From Leifsonia sp. PS1209 (GTDB lineage: Bacteria; Actinomycetota; Actinomycetes; Actinomycetales; Microbacteriaceae), in the NCBI RefSeq assembly GCF_012317045.1, contig NZ_CP051154.1:3286001-3350000 (forward strand): a DNA stretch of 64,000 bases, written 5' to 3'. How positions within the stretch are numbered: the stretch's first letter is position 1; every line of letters begins with the position of its first letter. Below are positions 1 to 8,306 of the stretch, in pieces. Below the pieces are notes generated by a model. The model searched no databases. It had not been told where the DNA came from and worked only from the letters and a program-made list of their open reading frames with translations. Made by a program: the position numbers and the translations under genes.

Positions 1-22
1 GCAGAAGGTCCCCGGCAAGTAA
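1..22 (+). CDS. C-terminal end of an upstream gene, probably the ABC solute-binding protein
   Basis: Only the last residues (QKVPGK) and a TAA stop are in the window. The stop overlaps the ATG of the next gene (TAATG), which suggests translational coupling. From its position before two permeases and an ATPase it is probably the substrate-binding protein of the same importer. This is inferred from gene order, because too little sequence is visible to test it. Confidence 0.5.
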
Positions 23-969
23 TGGCCACCGTCACCGCCGCCCCGGCGGCGACCACCGCGGTCCGCAGCGCCAGCACGGCGCGGCGGTCCGCGGTGACCG
101 GCTTCCTGCTCGCGCTGCCTCCCGTGGTGGTGATCGCCCTGTTCGTCGGGGTGCCCGTGGTGCTCGCCCTCGCGTTCAGCGTCGGCTTCACGGGCGGCCT
201 GAACTCCGTGATCGCGGCCGTCGGTCAGAACGTGCACCACGCGGACGGCGCCCTGCCGACCTTCGCCGCATACGGCGACGTGTTCGCCACCGAGGCGTTC
301 TGGCAGGACCTCGGGCTGACGCTCGGGGTGACCGTCGCGAGCACCGCGATCGTCGTCGTCCTCGCGGGCGGCATCGGCCTGTATCTGCGGCTGCGCGGCG
401 GCTGGCTCGCCCGGTTCCTGTCCGCCATCGCCATCGTGCCGCTGTTCATCCCCGTGGTCATCGCCTCCTGGGCGATTCTCACCTTCTACTCCGCCGACGG
501 CTTCCTCCGGAGCCTGCTCGCGCAGATCGGCGTCGACGGCCCGGTGTGGGCGTACACGGCGACCGCCATCGTCATCGGCTCCGCGTGGACGTCCCTTCCG
601 TTCGCCGTGCTGATGATCGTGTCCGGGCTGCAGTCCGTTCCCGACGCTCTGATCGAGGCGGCCAGGGATGCGGGAGCGGGCACCGTGCGGATCGTGCGCA
701 CCATCCTGCTGCCGATGAGTGCCGTCCCGATCGTGATCGCCGTCACCTTCACCGCCATCGGCGTGATCGGCTCGTACACGGTCCCGTACTTCACCGGTCC
801 GAACGCTCCGACCATGCTCGGCGTCGCTCTCGCCAGCTACTTCACCTCGTACAACCAGCCGCAACAGTCGCTCGTGATGGCCTTCGTGGTCTTCCTCGCC
901 GCGGCGGGCATCGGCGCGCTGTACGTCTGGGCGAACTTCCGCAGCGCCCGCCGCGAGGGGAGGATCTGA
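22..969 (+). CDS. ABC transporter permease, first subunit
   Basis: A 315-residue inner-membrane permease of a binding-protein-dependent importer. A cytoplasmic Ala/Thr-rich N-terminus of about 25 residues leads into a hydrophobic segment (28-53), with further membrane segments near 100-120, 133-155, 180-203 and 232-256. The EAA loop that contacts the ATPase is visible at about 212-232 (EAARDAGAG followed by a hydrophobic stretch). The ATG overlaps the preceding stop and the TGA overlaps the next ATG, so it belongs to a tightly coupled operon. It resembles permeases of the polyamine, iron and phosphonate importer group. The substrate is not shown by the sequence. Confidence 0.85.
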   Translation: MATVTAAPAATTAVRSASTARRSAVTGFLLALPPVVVIALFVGVPVVLALAFSVGFTGGLNSVIAAVGQNVHHADGALPTFAAYGDVFATEAFWQDLGLTLGVTVASTAIVVVLAGGIGLYLRLRGGWLARFLSAIAIVPLFIPVVIASWAILTFYSADGFLRSLLAQIGVDGPVWAYTATAIVIGSAWTSLPFAVLMIVSGLQSVPDALIEAARDAGAGTVRIVRTILLPMSAVPIVIAVTFTAIGVIGSYTVPYFTGPNAPTMLGVALASYFTSYNQPQQSLVMAFVVFLAAAGIGALYVWANFRSARREGRI

Positions 970-1790
970 TGCCGGGCGCCGTCTCCGCCGTGCTCCGCGC
1001 ATCCGGTGCCACGCTGTTCGCGATCGTGCTGCTGGTGTTCGTGCTCGGCCCGCTGCTCTGGCTGGGCGCCCACGCGTTCGCGGACACCTGGACGTACCCG
1101 CACCTGCTTCCAGACTCGTGGACGCTGCGCTGGTGGTCGACGGTGTTCAGCGATCCGGCGCTCGGCTCGTCCATCCAGAACTCGCTGCTCATCACGCCTG
1201 TGGTCGTGCTCGTCTCCGCCGTGGTCTGTCTGCCCGCCGCATACGCCTTCGCGCGGTTCGAGTTCCCCGGTCGCCGGCTCTTCCTGATCGGCCTGTTCGC
1301 CACGAACGCGTTCCCGCGGATGGGGCTGTTCGCGACCCTCGCCTCCCTCTACTACGCGCTCGGCCTGATGAACACGATCGCGGGTGTCGTGGTGGTGCAG
1401 CTCCTCGGGACCATCGTGTTCATGACCTGGATCCCGGCCGCCGCGTTCTCCGCCGTCCCCCGCTCGCTGGAGGAGGCCGCGCGCGACGCGGGAGCATCCC
1501 GGGCGCGCGTGTTCTTCACCGTCACGCTGCGACTGGCGCTCCCCGGCATCCTGGTCGGCGCCGTGATGGCGTTCCTCGCGGCGTTCGACGAGGCGCAGGG
1601 CACGTACCTGGTCGGCGCACCGGACATCCTCACCATGCCGACCGAGATGTACAGCCTCGTCCTCAACTTCCCCAAGCAGGTCGCCGCCGTCTTCTCGATC
1701 CTCCTCGCCATCCCCTCCGTCGTGCTGCTGCTCACCGTGCGCAAGCACGTGATGGGCGGCCAGCTCGCCGAAGGCTTCCAACTCAAATGA
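969..1790 (+). CDS. ABC transporter permease, second subunit
   Basis: A 273-residue partner permease. A hydrophobic N-terminal segment (12-35) is followed by about five more membrane segments and an EAA loop at about 168-190 (EEAARDAGAS). The start chosen is the ATG that overlaps the previous stop (TGATG). A longer reading frame in the same phase extends upstream but lies inside the first permease gene and is not credible. The TGA stop overlaps an ATG in the next gene. It should form the heterodimeric channel with the preceding permease. The substrate is unknown. Confidence 0.85.
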   Translation: MPGAVSAVLRASGATLFAIVLLVFVLGPLLWLGAHAFADTWTYPHLLPDSWTLRWWSTVFSDPALGSSIQNSLLITPVVVLVSAVVCLPAAYAFARFEFPGRRLFLIGLFATNAFPRMGLFATLASLYYALGLMNTIAGVVVVQLLGTIVFMTWIPAAAFSAVPRSLEEAARDAGASRARVFFTVTLRLALPGILVGAVMAFLAAFDEAQGTYLVGAPDILTMPTEMYSLVLNFPKQVAAVFSILLAIPSVVLLLTVRKHVMGGQLAEGFQLK

Positions 1791-1819
1791 CCGTCCGACT
1801 CACGAACAAGGAGCACTCC

Positions 1820-2872
1820 GTGACCTCCCTCTCCGCCGCGACCGGCGGCTCCGGTGCAGGCGGCCTGCGTCTCTCCGGGCTCAGCAAGACGCTGGGCGGC
1901 CGCACCATCATCGACGACCTCGACCTCACCGTGCAGAGCGGCGAACTGGTCTCCCTGCTCGGTCCGTCCGGCTGCGGCAAGACCACCACGCTCCGGATGA
2001 TCGCCGGGTTCCTCGCTCCGGACGCCGGCAGCATCACGATGGCAGGCCGCGACGTCACGCGGCTCGGGCCGGACAAGCGGCCGAGCGCGATGGTGTTCCA
2101 GAACTACGCGCTCTGGCCGCACCTGACCGTGGCGAAGAACGTGGCGTACCCGCTGAAGCTGCGCACGCTGTCGCGCGCGCAGATCGCGGAACGGGTGGAT
2201 GCGATCCTGACCCTGGTCAATCTCCTGCACCACCGGGACTCGCGCCCTCCGCGCATCTCCGGCGGCGAGCAGCAGCGCGTCGCCCTCGCGCGCGCTCTCG
2301 TGCAGGAGCCGGACGTGCTGCTGCTCGACGAGCCGCTCAGCAACCTGGACGCGAAGCTGCGCGTGAAGGTGCGCGAGGACATCCGGGACCTGCAGCAGCG
2401 GCTCGGGATCACCACGGTCATCGTCACGCACGACCAGGAGGAGGCACTCTCCATCTCGGACAGGGTGGCGGTGATGAACGCGGGCAGGATCGAGCAGTTC
2501 TCGACACCGACGGAGCTCTACGCCCGCCCGGCGACCGAGTTCGTCGCGACCTTCATCGGCTCCCTCAACCGCTTCGACGGCTCGTTCGACGGCTCACGCG
2601 TCGTGGACGGTCCCGGCGTCGTCGGCATCCGGCCGGAGGACGTGGTGTTCACGCAGGCGCCCGTGCCCGGCGGGGTGCGCGCCGTGGTCGAGCGGGTGGT
2701 GCCGCACGGTCACTTCCACGAGCTGCGGCTGCGCCGCGACGACATCACGCTGAACGCGTACGTCACCGGCCAGCCGCCGCAGCTGGGGAGTGTCGGCTTC
2801 GCCACCGTCGAGTCCGCCCTCCTGTACCACGACGGCCGTCTGGTCGAGCGCGCAGAGGCGGTGGTCGCATGA
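1820..2872 (+). CDS. ABC transporter ATP-binding protein (PotA/FbpC type)
   Basis: ATPase subunit of the importer, 350 residues from the GTG start. Walker A GPSGCGKTT is at 48-56, the Q-loop glutamine near 94, signature SGGEQ at 147-151, Walker B LLLDEP at 167-172 and the switch histidine near 204. A C-terminal TOBE-like region follows (about 260-350, with the GIRPEDV motif). The GTG at 1820 has AAGGAG six bases upstream. An in-frame ATG at 1787 overlaps the permease stop and is the alternative, adding 11 residues. The family powers uptake of polyamines, iron or phosphonate-type substrates. Confidence 0.88.
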   Translation: MTSLSAATGGSGAGGLRLSGLSKTLGGRTIIDDLDLTVQSGELVSLLGPSGCGKTTTLRMIAGFLAPDAGSITMAGRDVTRLGPDKRPSAMVFQNYALWPHLTVAKNVAYPLKLRTLSRAQIAERVDAILTLVNLLHHRDSRPPRISGGEQQRVALARALVQEPDVLLLDEPLSNLDAKLRVKVREDIRDLQQRLGITTVIVTHDQEEALSISDRVAVMNAGRIEQFSTPTELYARPATEFVATFIGSLNRFDGSFDGSRVVDGPGVVGIRPEDVVFTQAPVPGGVRAVVERVVPHGHFHELRLRRDDITLNAYVTGQPPQLGSVGFATVESALLYHDGRLVERAEAVVA

Positions 2873-3576
2873 CCCCGCGCGCCTGCGCCCACCGCGGCGA
2901 CTCGTCGGTCTTCCGCGAGAACACCATCCGGGCCGTGCGGTCGGCTTTCGACAAACGTGCAGAGGTGGTCGAGATCGACGTGCGGCTCACCGCCGACGGC
3001 GACGTGGTCGTGCTGCACGATCCGACGCTCGAACGGCTCTGGAACGATCACCGCGCGATCGACGACGTGCCGACGGCCGACCTCGCGTCCTTCGGAGCGG
3101 CCGACGACCGGCCTCCCCTGCTCGCCGAGCTGCTGCCGCTCTTCGCCGACGCGGAGAGCAGGCTGGTGATCGACCTGGAGGAGGCGCGTTTCGCCGCCCC
3201 CGCGCTCGCCGTCGTCGCGGCATCCGGGATCACCGTGGACTGGTGCGGCGACCTCGACGGGATGCGCACCATCCGCTCCCTCGACCGGGATGCGCGCATC
3301 TGGTACCCCTGGGCCGCGCCCATCGCACCGACCGCCGACGACATCGCGAGCCTCGCTCCCGTGACGATCAACATCCCCTTCGCCATCGCCGACGACGCCT
3401 TCGTCCGAGCGGTCCACGACCTCGGCCTCACCGTCACCGCGTGGACTATCGACGACCCGGCCGACCTCGCGGCGGCCGTCGCCCTCGGCGTCGACACCGT
3501 CACCACGAACCAGCTCGACCGGCTCCAGGCGATGCGGTCGCAGCCCGTCTCCTCCCGTGCGGAGGTGGCGCGATGA
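2869..3576 (+). CDS. glycerophosphodiester phosphodiesterase
   Basis: A 235-residue GDPD-family TIM-barrel enzyme hydrolysing glycerophosphodiesters to glycerol-3-phosphate and an alcohol. The N-terminal HRGDS..ENT motif (8-19) and EIDVRLTADGDVVVLHD (35-51) carry the family's catalytic His, Arg, Glu and Asp residues. No signal peptide is seen, so it is probably cytoplasmic and acts on imported substrate. The ATG overlaps the ATPase stop (ATGA), placing it in the importer operon, which suggests the importer brings in a glycerophosphodiester. Confidence 0.85.
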   Translation: MTPRACAHRGDSSVFRENTIRAVRSAFDKRAEVVEIDVRLTADGDVVVLHDPTLERLWNDHRAIDDVPTADLASFGAADDRPPLLAELLPLFADAESRLVIDLEEARFAAPALAVVAASGITVDWCGDLDGMRTIRSLDRDARIWYPWAAPIAPTADDIASLAPVTINIPFAIADDAFVRAVHDLGLTVTAWTIDDPADLAAAVALGVDTVTTNQLDRLQAMRSQPVSSRAEVAR

Positions 3577-4367
3577 CCCCGGCCGAACTCGTCGACGCCC
3601 GCGACCGCGCCCGCGAGCTCGGGGCCTGGGCCGCCGAGCAGATCCGCACGAGCAGGATCACCGAGGTCTCCACCAAGGCGAACCCGGCCGACCTCGTCAC
3701 CGAGCTCGACCAGTCGATCGAGCGGCACGTGCGCGAGCGGATCTCCGCCTGGTACCCGGATCACGCGTTCGTCGGCGAGGAGTACGGCGGCGAGTCTGCG
3801 CCCGGCCGCCCGACCTGGTACCTCGACCCGGTCGACGGCACCACCAACCTCGCCAACGGCGTGCCGTGGACGGCGTTCTCCCTCGCGCTCGCCCTGGACG
3901 ACGTGCCCCTCGTCGGCGTGGTCGCCGACCCGTGGCAGAACGCGCTGTTCGACGCCATCGCCGGTGAGGGCGCTCGTCGCGACGGCGCAGCCATCGCGGT
4001 CGCGCCCGGCGGATCCCTCTCGGGAGGCGTGGTCGGCAGCGAGCTGGCCGGGCATCAGGCCTGGACGGGGATGCGCGAGCTCGCGCAGGCGCTCACCGAT
4101 CGGTTCTGCACCCTCCGAGTGATGGGTTCGGGCACGCTCACCCTGCTCGGGCCGGCGGCGGCGCGCGGGGTCGGCGCGGTCATCCACCGGTTCAGCCCGA
4201 TCGACCACCTGGCCGCCTGCCTCATCGCGGCGGAGGCCGGGGCGGTCGTGCTCGGCGAGGACGGGCAACCAGCCGTGTTCCCCGCGACCGGCGGCGTGCT
4301 GGTCGCCGCACCGGAGGTCAGCGAGGAACTGTACGACCTGTGGCGGGCTGCACTCGCCGGGCGATGA
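3573..4367 (+). CDS. inositol monophosphatase family phosphatase
   Basis: A 264-residue Mg-dependent phosphatase of the IMPase/SuhB/HisN superfamily. Metal-binding motifs are GEEYGG near 68-73, DPVDGTTN at 85-92 and a late aspartate in PIDHLAACLIAAEAG (D210). Family substrates include inositol phosphates, histidinol phosphate and phosphoadenosine phosphate. The ATG overlaps the GDPD stop (ATGA), so it is the last gene of the importer operon. Beside a GDPD, an inositol-phosphate substrate is reasonable but inferred. Its 3' end overlaps the opposite-strand membrane gene by about 50 bp. Confidence 0.8.
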   Translation: MTPAELVDARDRARELGAWAAEQIRTSRITEVSTKANPADLVTELDQSIERHVRERISAWYPDHAFVGEEYGGESAPGRPTWYLDPVDGTTNLANGVPWTAFSLALALDDVPLVGVVADPWQNALFDAIAGEGARRDGAAIAVAPGGSLSGGVVGSELAGHQAWTGMRELAQALTDRFCTLRVMGSGTLTLLGPAAARGVGAVIHRFSPIDHLAACLIAAEAGAVVLGEDGQPAVFPATGGVLVAAPEVSEELYDLWRAALAGR

Positions 4368-4791
4368 TCAACGACGCCGGGATGTGCCCGGCCGCGAGGA
4401 CCAGCGCCGCCGCGGCGATCCAGAGGTTGCCGAGCCAGGCCGCCGTGCTCAGGAACACCACGACGGGCAGTACGGCCATCGGGACCGGGATCACCCACCA
4501 GCGCCGGTAGAGCGTCTCTCCCGCTCGCCCCGTTGCGAGGTACCGCGCCCACAGGGCGTAGTAGCCCGCCAGCGCGGCGAGCGCCGGAACCGCCCACCAG
4601 CCGACCAGCTCGCCGGGCTCGGTGATCGGCGGGACGACCAGGCAAAGCGCCTGCCCCGCGCGTTCCAGCCACCCGAGCAGCCGGGGCACACGCGCCTCCG
4701 GCATCGGGGAGAGCGGCGGGAACCACACCAGCAGCAGGTTGGGAGCGAGCACGGCGAGCGCCATGATCAGACCCAGCAGAGAGAAGCCCAC
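4318..4791 (-). CDS. integral membrane protein of unknown function
   Basis: A 157-residue hydrophobic protein with about four membrane segments (near 5-24, 45-60, 65-85 and 97-140) and a basic C-terminal tail. No enzymatic motif was recognised. It is convergent with the phosphatase gene and the two 3' ends overlap by about 50 bp, so neither has room for a separate terminator. It could be a lone DUF-type membrane protein; function unknown. Confidence 0.65.
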   Translation of the reverse strand: MGFSLLGLIMALAVLAPNLLLVWFPPLSPMPEARVPRLLGWLERAGQALCLVVPPITEPGELVGWWAVPALAALAGYYALWARYLATGRAGETLYRRWWVIPVPMAVLPVVVFLSTAAWLGNLWIAAAALVLAAGHIPASLIIARRVQPATGRTVPR

Positions 4792-4834
4792 GCATGAAGG
4801 CTAGCGGTGCGCGATCTTCCTCTCCCGCATCCGG

Positions 4835-6157
4835 TCAGTCGTCGGCGGCGGCCTTCCCGTCCCCTGCGCCCTGATCGCGGAGCTTCGCCCACTGCCGGAG
4901 GCGTTCCGCGACGTTGCGTTCGTACCCGTTCTCGGTCGGTTCGTAGAACGTCTCGCGGGCCATATCGTCCGGGAAGTAGTTCGCGCCGGAGAATCCGGTC
5001 TCGGTGTCCGGGTCGTACTGGTATCCCTTGCCGTAGCCGAGGTCTTTCATCATCCGGGTGGGGGCGTTCAGGATGTGCGCGGGCGGCATCAGCGATCCCG
5101 TGCGCTTCGCCGCGGCGTTCGCCCTACTGAACCCGCGGTATACGCCGATCGACTTCGGCGCCGTCGCCAGGTAGAGCACGGCCTGGGCGATCGCGAGCTC
5201 GCCCTCCGGCGATCCGAGGCGTTCGTAGACGTCCCACGCGGCGAGCGCCTGCTGCACCGCGTTCGGGTCGGCCATCCCGATGTCTTCCGTGGCGAACCGG
5301 GTGATTCGGCGGGCGATGAACAGCGGGTCCTCTCCGCCGGCGAGCATCCGGGCCAGCCAGTACAGAGCGGCGTCCGGATCGGAGCCGCGCATCGACTTGT
5401 GGAGGGCGGAGATGAGGTTGTAGTGCCCCTCCTGCGACTTGTCGTACAGCGGGGCGCGCTTCTGCACGGCCGCGGCGAGCGCCGCCGAATCCACGGGTGC
5501 TGGTAGCGACTGCACCTGCTCGATCATGTTCAGCAGGTACCGGCCGTCGCCGTCCGCCATCGCGATGAGGGCCTGCCGGGCGTCGTCGTCGAGCGGCAGC
5601 GATGCGCCGAGCAGTTCCTCCGCACGTGTGATGAGGATGCCAAGGGCCGCGTCGTCGAGGCGTTTGAGCACGAACACCTGGCAGCGGGACAGGAGGGCGC
5701 CGTTGAGTTCGAAGCTGGGATTCTCGGTGGTCGCTCCGACGAGCACGATCGTGCCGTCTTCGACGTACGGCAGGAACGAGTCTTGCTGCGCCCGGTTGAA
5801 CCGGTGGATCTCGTCGACGAACAGCAGCGTGCCCTGCCCGATCTCGCGCCGCCGCTGCGCGGCCTGGAACACCTTGCGGAGGTCGGCGACGCCGGAGAAC
5901 GTGGCGGAGAGCGGTTCGAACGCCAGGTTCGTCTGCTCGGCGAGGAGGCGCGCGATGGTGGTCTTCCCGCAGCCGGGCGGTCCCCACAGGATCATCGACA
6001 CGAGCCGCTGCGCAGCGACCATCCGCCCGATCGGCGCATCCTGGGCGAGCAGGTGGTCCTGGCCGACCACGTCCGCCAGGGTGTGCGGGCGCAGCCGATC
6101 GGCGAGCGGACGGGATGCGTCGTCCACGTCGAACAGAGAAGGCGGTAGCTCGCTCAC
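4835..6157 (-). CDS. rarA: replication-associated recombination protein A (RarA/MgsA, AAA ATPase)
   Basis: A 440-residue AAA+ ATPase of the RarA/MgsA/WRNIP1 family, which acts at stalled replication forks. Walker A GPPGCGKTT is at 59-67, Walker B and DEIH box near 112-118 (LLFVDEIHRFN), the sensor GATTENPSFELN near 140, and the C-terminal tetramerisation region with the typical DLGYGKGYQYDPD motif. Length and order match the family. It is a single-gene unit convergent with nothing close by. This is an ordinary chromosomal housekeeping gene. Confidence 0.93.
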   Translation of the reverse strand: MSELPPSLFDVDDASRPLADRLRPHTLADVVGQDHLLAQDAPIGRMVAAQRLVSMILWGPPGCGKTTIARLLAEQTNLAFEPLSATFSGVADLRKVFQAAQRRREIGQGTLLFVDEIHRFNRAQQDSFLPYVEDGTIVLVGATTENPSFELNGALLSRCQVFVLKRLDDAALGILITRAEELLGASLPLDDDARQALIAMADGDGRYLLNMIEQVQSLPAPVDSAALAAAVQKRAPLYDKSQEGHYNLISALHKSMRGSDPDAALYWLARMLAGGEDPLFIARRITRFATEDIGMADPNAVQQALAAWDVYERLGSPEGELAIAQAVLYLATAPKSIGVYRGFSRANAAAKRTGSLMPPAHILNAPTRMMKDLGYGKGYQYDPDTETGFSGANYFPDDMARETFYEPTENGYERNVAERLRQWAKLRDQGAGDGKAAADD

Positions 6158-6213
6158 GATCGCAGACTACCGTGGGGACCACCGCATCCCCAGCTGAGAG
6201 AAGGGAACACGAC

Positions 6214-6810
6214 ATGAGACTCACGATCAGCCTGCAGGTCACTCTGGACGGCGTCGCCCAGGCGAACGGCGGCAACAACGAGGAGATGGACCCCGGTTTC
6301 ACCCGCGGCGGCTGGGCGCTGCCGCTGGGCGACGACGAGGCGGTGCAGTACATCCTCGACACCTGGCGACGCCCGGATGCGTTCCTCCTCGGCCGGAAGA
6401 CCTACGGCCTGTTCGAGACATACTGGGGCGCGCGCAGCGACGACGACGGCTTCGGTGCCGCAATCAGCTCGAAGCCGAAGTACCTGGTCTCCAGCACGGT
6501 GTCCGACCCCACCTGGCAGAAGACCACCGTGATCTCCGGCGACGTCGCCGAGCGCGTGCGCGAGCTGAAGGCGCAGCCGGGCGGCGAGCTGCTCGTGGTC
6601 GGGAGCGTCGCCCTCGCCCGCTGGCTCCTCGAGAACGAGCTGGTCGACGAGCTGAACCTCATCCAGTTCCCGGTGATCGTCGGCGAGGGCGAGCGCCTAT
6701 TCCCTGAGCGCGGTCTCGACTTCGCCCTGGACCTGCTCGACTCCCGGGTGTTCGGCACCGGTATCGTCGCCCTCACGTACGGAGTGGGAGGGCGGCCGGA
6801 GTACGCCTGA
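6214..6810 (+). CDS. dihydrofolate reductase family protein (RibD C-terminal-like)
   Basis: A 198-residue protein with the DHFR/RibD C-terminal fold. The N-terminal strand MRLTISLQVTLDGVAQ, the LLGRKTYGLFETYW motif and GGELLVVGSVALARWLLE nucleotide-binding region are characteristic. Members are NADPH-dependent reductases of mostly unknown substrate and are not true folate enzymes. The ATG at 6214 follows GAGAGAAGGGA and is preferred over an upstream in-frame start that lies inside the rarA 5' region. It stands alone between rarA and marR. Confidence 0.8.
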   Translation: MRLTISLQVTLDGVAQANGGNNEEMDPGFTRGGWALPLGDDEAVQYILDTWRRPDAFLLGRKTYGLFETYWGARSDDDGFGAAISSKPKYLVSSTVSDPTWQKTTVISGDVAERVRELKAQPGGELLVVGSVALARWLLENELVDELNLIQFPVIVGEGERLFPERGLDFALDLLDSRVFGTGIVALTYGVGGRPEYA

Positions 6811-6848
6811 GCGACGACGACGACGACGGCTGCGGCCGGCGCGGAACC

Positions 6849-7313
6849 TCACCCCACCGGGATGCCGGCCTTCGCTGCCTCCAGCGAAGCGCGCAGCTCG
6901 GACAGGACCGCCGCGACGGCCTCCCGCCGCTCCCGCGGGATCGGGATGAGGGCATCCAGCTGCGCAAGGAACACCGCCTCCGCCTCGTCGACCAGGCGCT
7001 CCCCCTCCTCGGTGAGGCTGACCAGGGACGACCTCCCGTCCGACGGGTTCGGGTGGCGCCGGGCCAGGCCGCGCTGCACCAGGCGGTCCACCCCCTTGCT
7101 GATGGCCCCGACCCCGGCGACGAAGTTCTCCGCGATGTCGATCACCCGCGCGCCCGGCTTGGCCGCGAGGTAGCGGAGCATCTCGAACTGGGATGCAGCG
7201 ATCCCGTGCTCGGCGCGCAGTGCGTCGTCGACCGCGTTGTACAACCGCGTCTCGGAGCGGACGAGGTCGTCGAAGAAGGCGGCCAGGTCGTCGCTCGCGC
7301 TTTTGTATGCCAT
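6849..7313 (-). CDS. MarR family transcriptional regulator
   Basis: A 154-residue winged-helix repressor of the MarR type, with the recognition region near 55-75 (IDIAENFVAGVGAISKGVDRLVQRGL) and the wing DGRSSLVSLTEEG near 90-102. The start is taken at the ATG inside the left operator palindrome. An upstream extension of 37 residues would run through both operators and is rejected. It is divergent from the esterase gene, and two copies of ATGCC-N2-GGCAT lie between them, so it likely represses itself and the esterase until a ligand binds. Confidence 0.85.
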   Translation of the reverse strand: MAYKSASDDLAAFFDDLVRSETRLYNAVDDALRAEHGIAASQFEMLRYLAAKPGARVIDIAENFVAGVGAISKGVDRLVQRGLARRHPNPSDGRSSLVSLTEEGERLVDEAEAVFLAQLDALIPIPRERREAVAAVLSELRASLEAAKAGIPVG

Positions 7314-7346
7314 GGCATATAGTCTAATAACTGCATGCCTCGGCAT
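7307..7346. promoter_or_regulatory. twin MarR operator, two ATGCC-N2-GGCAT palindromes
   Basis: Perfect 12-bp palindromes at 7307-7318 and 7335-7346 have centres 28 bp apart. The first covers the marR start codon and the second lies just before the esterase ribosome site. The pairing and placement are seen in the sequence; assignment to the adjacent MarR protein is inferred. Confidence 0.75.
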
Positions 7347-7369
7347 ATATCCACGCGATCGGAGAGACC

Positions 7370-8263
7370 ATGACCACGGAACAACGGAGAACCCTCGCCG
7401 AGCAGCTGCGGCTCGCCCCAGCACAGCATCCGACGACGATCGACGAGATGCGGGCCGGGTTCGCCGCCCTCATGGGCTCCTTCCCCGTGCCGGGCGGCAT
7501 CCGCACCACCCCCACCCGCCTCGCGGACCGTGACGCCGTGCTGGTCGAGCCGGAGGCGGACCAGCGCCCGGGCACTCTGCTCTACTTCCACGGCGGCTCC
7601 TTCATCCTCGGTTCGCCGACGACCGCCCTGAGCATCACGGCGCAGCTAGTGCTCCGATCCGGGATGCGGGCGCTCTCGCTGGACTACCGCCTGGCGCCCG
7701 AGCATCCCTTCCCGTCCGCCATCGACGACGGCGTCGCCGCATACCGGGAACTCCTCTCCCAGGGCACGCCGCCGTCGTCCATCGCCTTCGTGGGCGACTC
7801 GGCGGGCGGCGGGCTGTCGGTCACCACCTGCCTGGCCGCCCGGGATGCGGGCCTGCCGCTCCCGGCGGCGATCGTCGCATTCTCCCCCGGCCTGGACCAC
7901 ACCCGGTCAGGGAGCAGCATGGTCGCCAAGGACGGCGTGGACCCCTTCTTCACCGCCGAGGCGATGCGACGCACCGGCGAGCTCTACCTCGCCGGCCAGG
8001 ACCCGGCCCAGCCACTGCTCGCCCCCGCGGTGCACGCCGACCTTCACGGCCTGCCGCCGATGCTGCTGCAGGTGGGGACGAACGAGCTCCTGCTGGACGA
8101 CTCCGTCCGCCTGGCCGAGCGCGCTCGCGACGCCGGCGTCGACGTCATCCTGGATGTCACCGCCGACGTGCCCCACGTGTTCCAGGCATACGTCGGCGTG
8201 CTGGACGAGGCGGCGGAAGCGCTCGACCGGGCAGCGCTGTTCCTCCGCCAGCGGGTGGAATGA
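7370..8263 (+). CDS. alpha/beta hydrolase, hormone-sensitive-lipase family esterase
   Basis: A 297-residue esterase of the HSL (family IV) group. The oxyanion motif HGGSF is near 69-73 (a variant of HGGG), the nucleophile elbow GDSAGG near 143-148, and a late His in DVPHVFQAY completes the triad. It cleaves short acyl or aryl esters in the cytoplasm, with no signal peptide. It is divergent from marR across the twin operator, so induction by a phenolic or ester-type ligand is likely. The substrate is unknown. Confidence 0.85.
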   Translation: MTTEQRRTLAEQLRLAPAQHPTTIDEMRAGFAALMGSFPVPGGIRTTPTRLADRDAVLVEPEADQRPGTLLYFHGGSFILGSPTTALSITAQLVLRSGMRALSLDYRLAPEHPFPSAIDDGVAAYRELLSQGTPPSSIAFVGDSAGGGLSVTTCLAARDAGLPLPAAIVAFSPGLDHTRSGSSMVAKDGVDPFFTAEAMRRTGELYLAGQDPAQPLLAPAVHADLHGLPPMLLQVGTNELLLDDSVRLAERARDAGVDVILDVTADVPHVFQAYVGVLDEAAEALDRAALFLRQRVE

Positions 8264-8306
8264 TGAAGCGACCGCGCTGAGCCGCGCCCACCGACAGGAG
8301 ACCGCC

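Noticed and set aside
546..968. Extended second permease starting at 546
   Set aside because: The extension overlaps the first permease in another frame and is Arg/His-rich with no membrane character.
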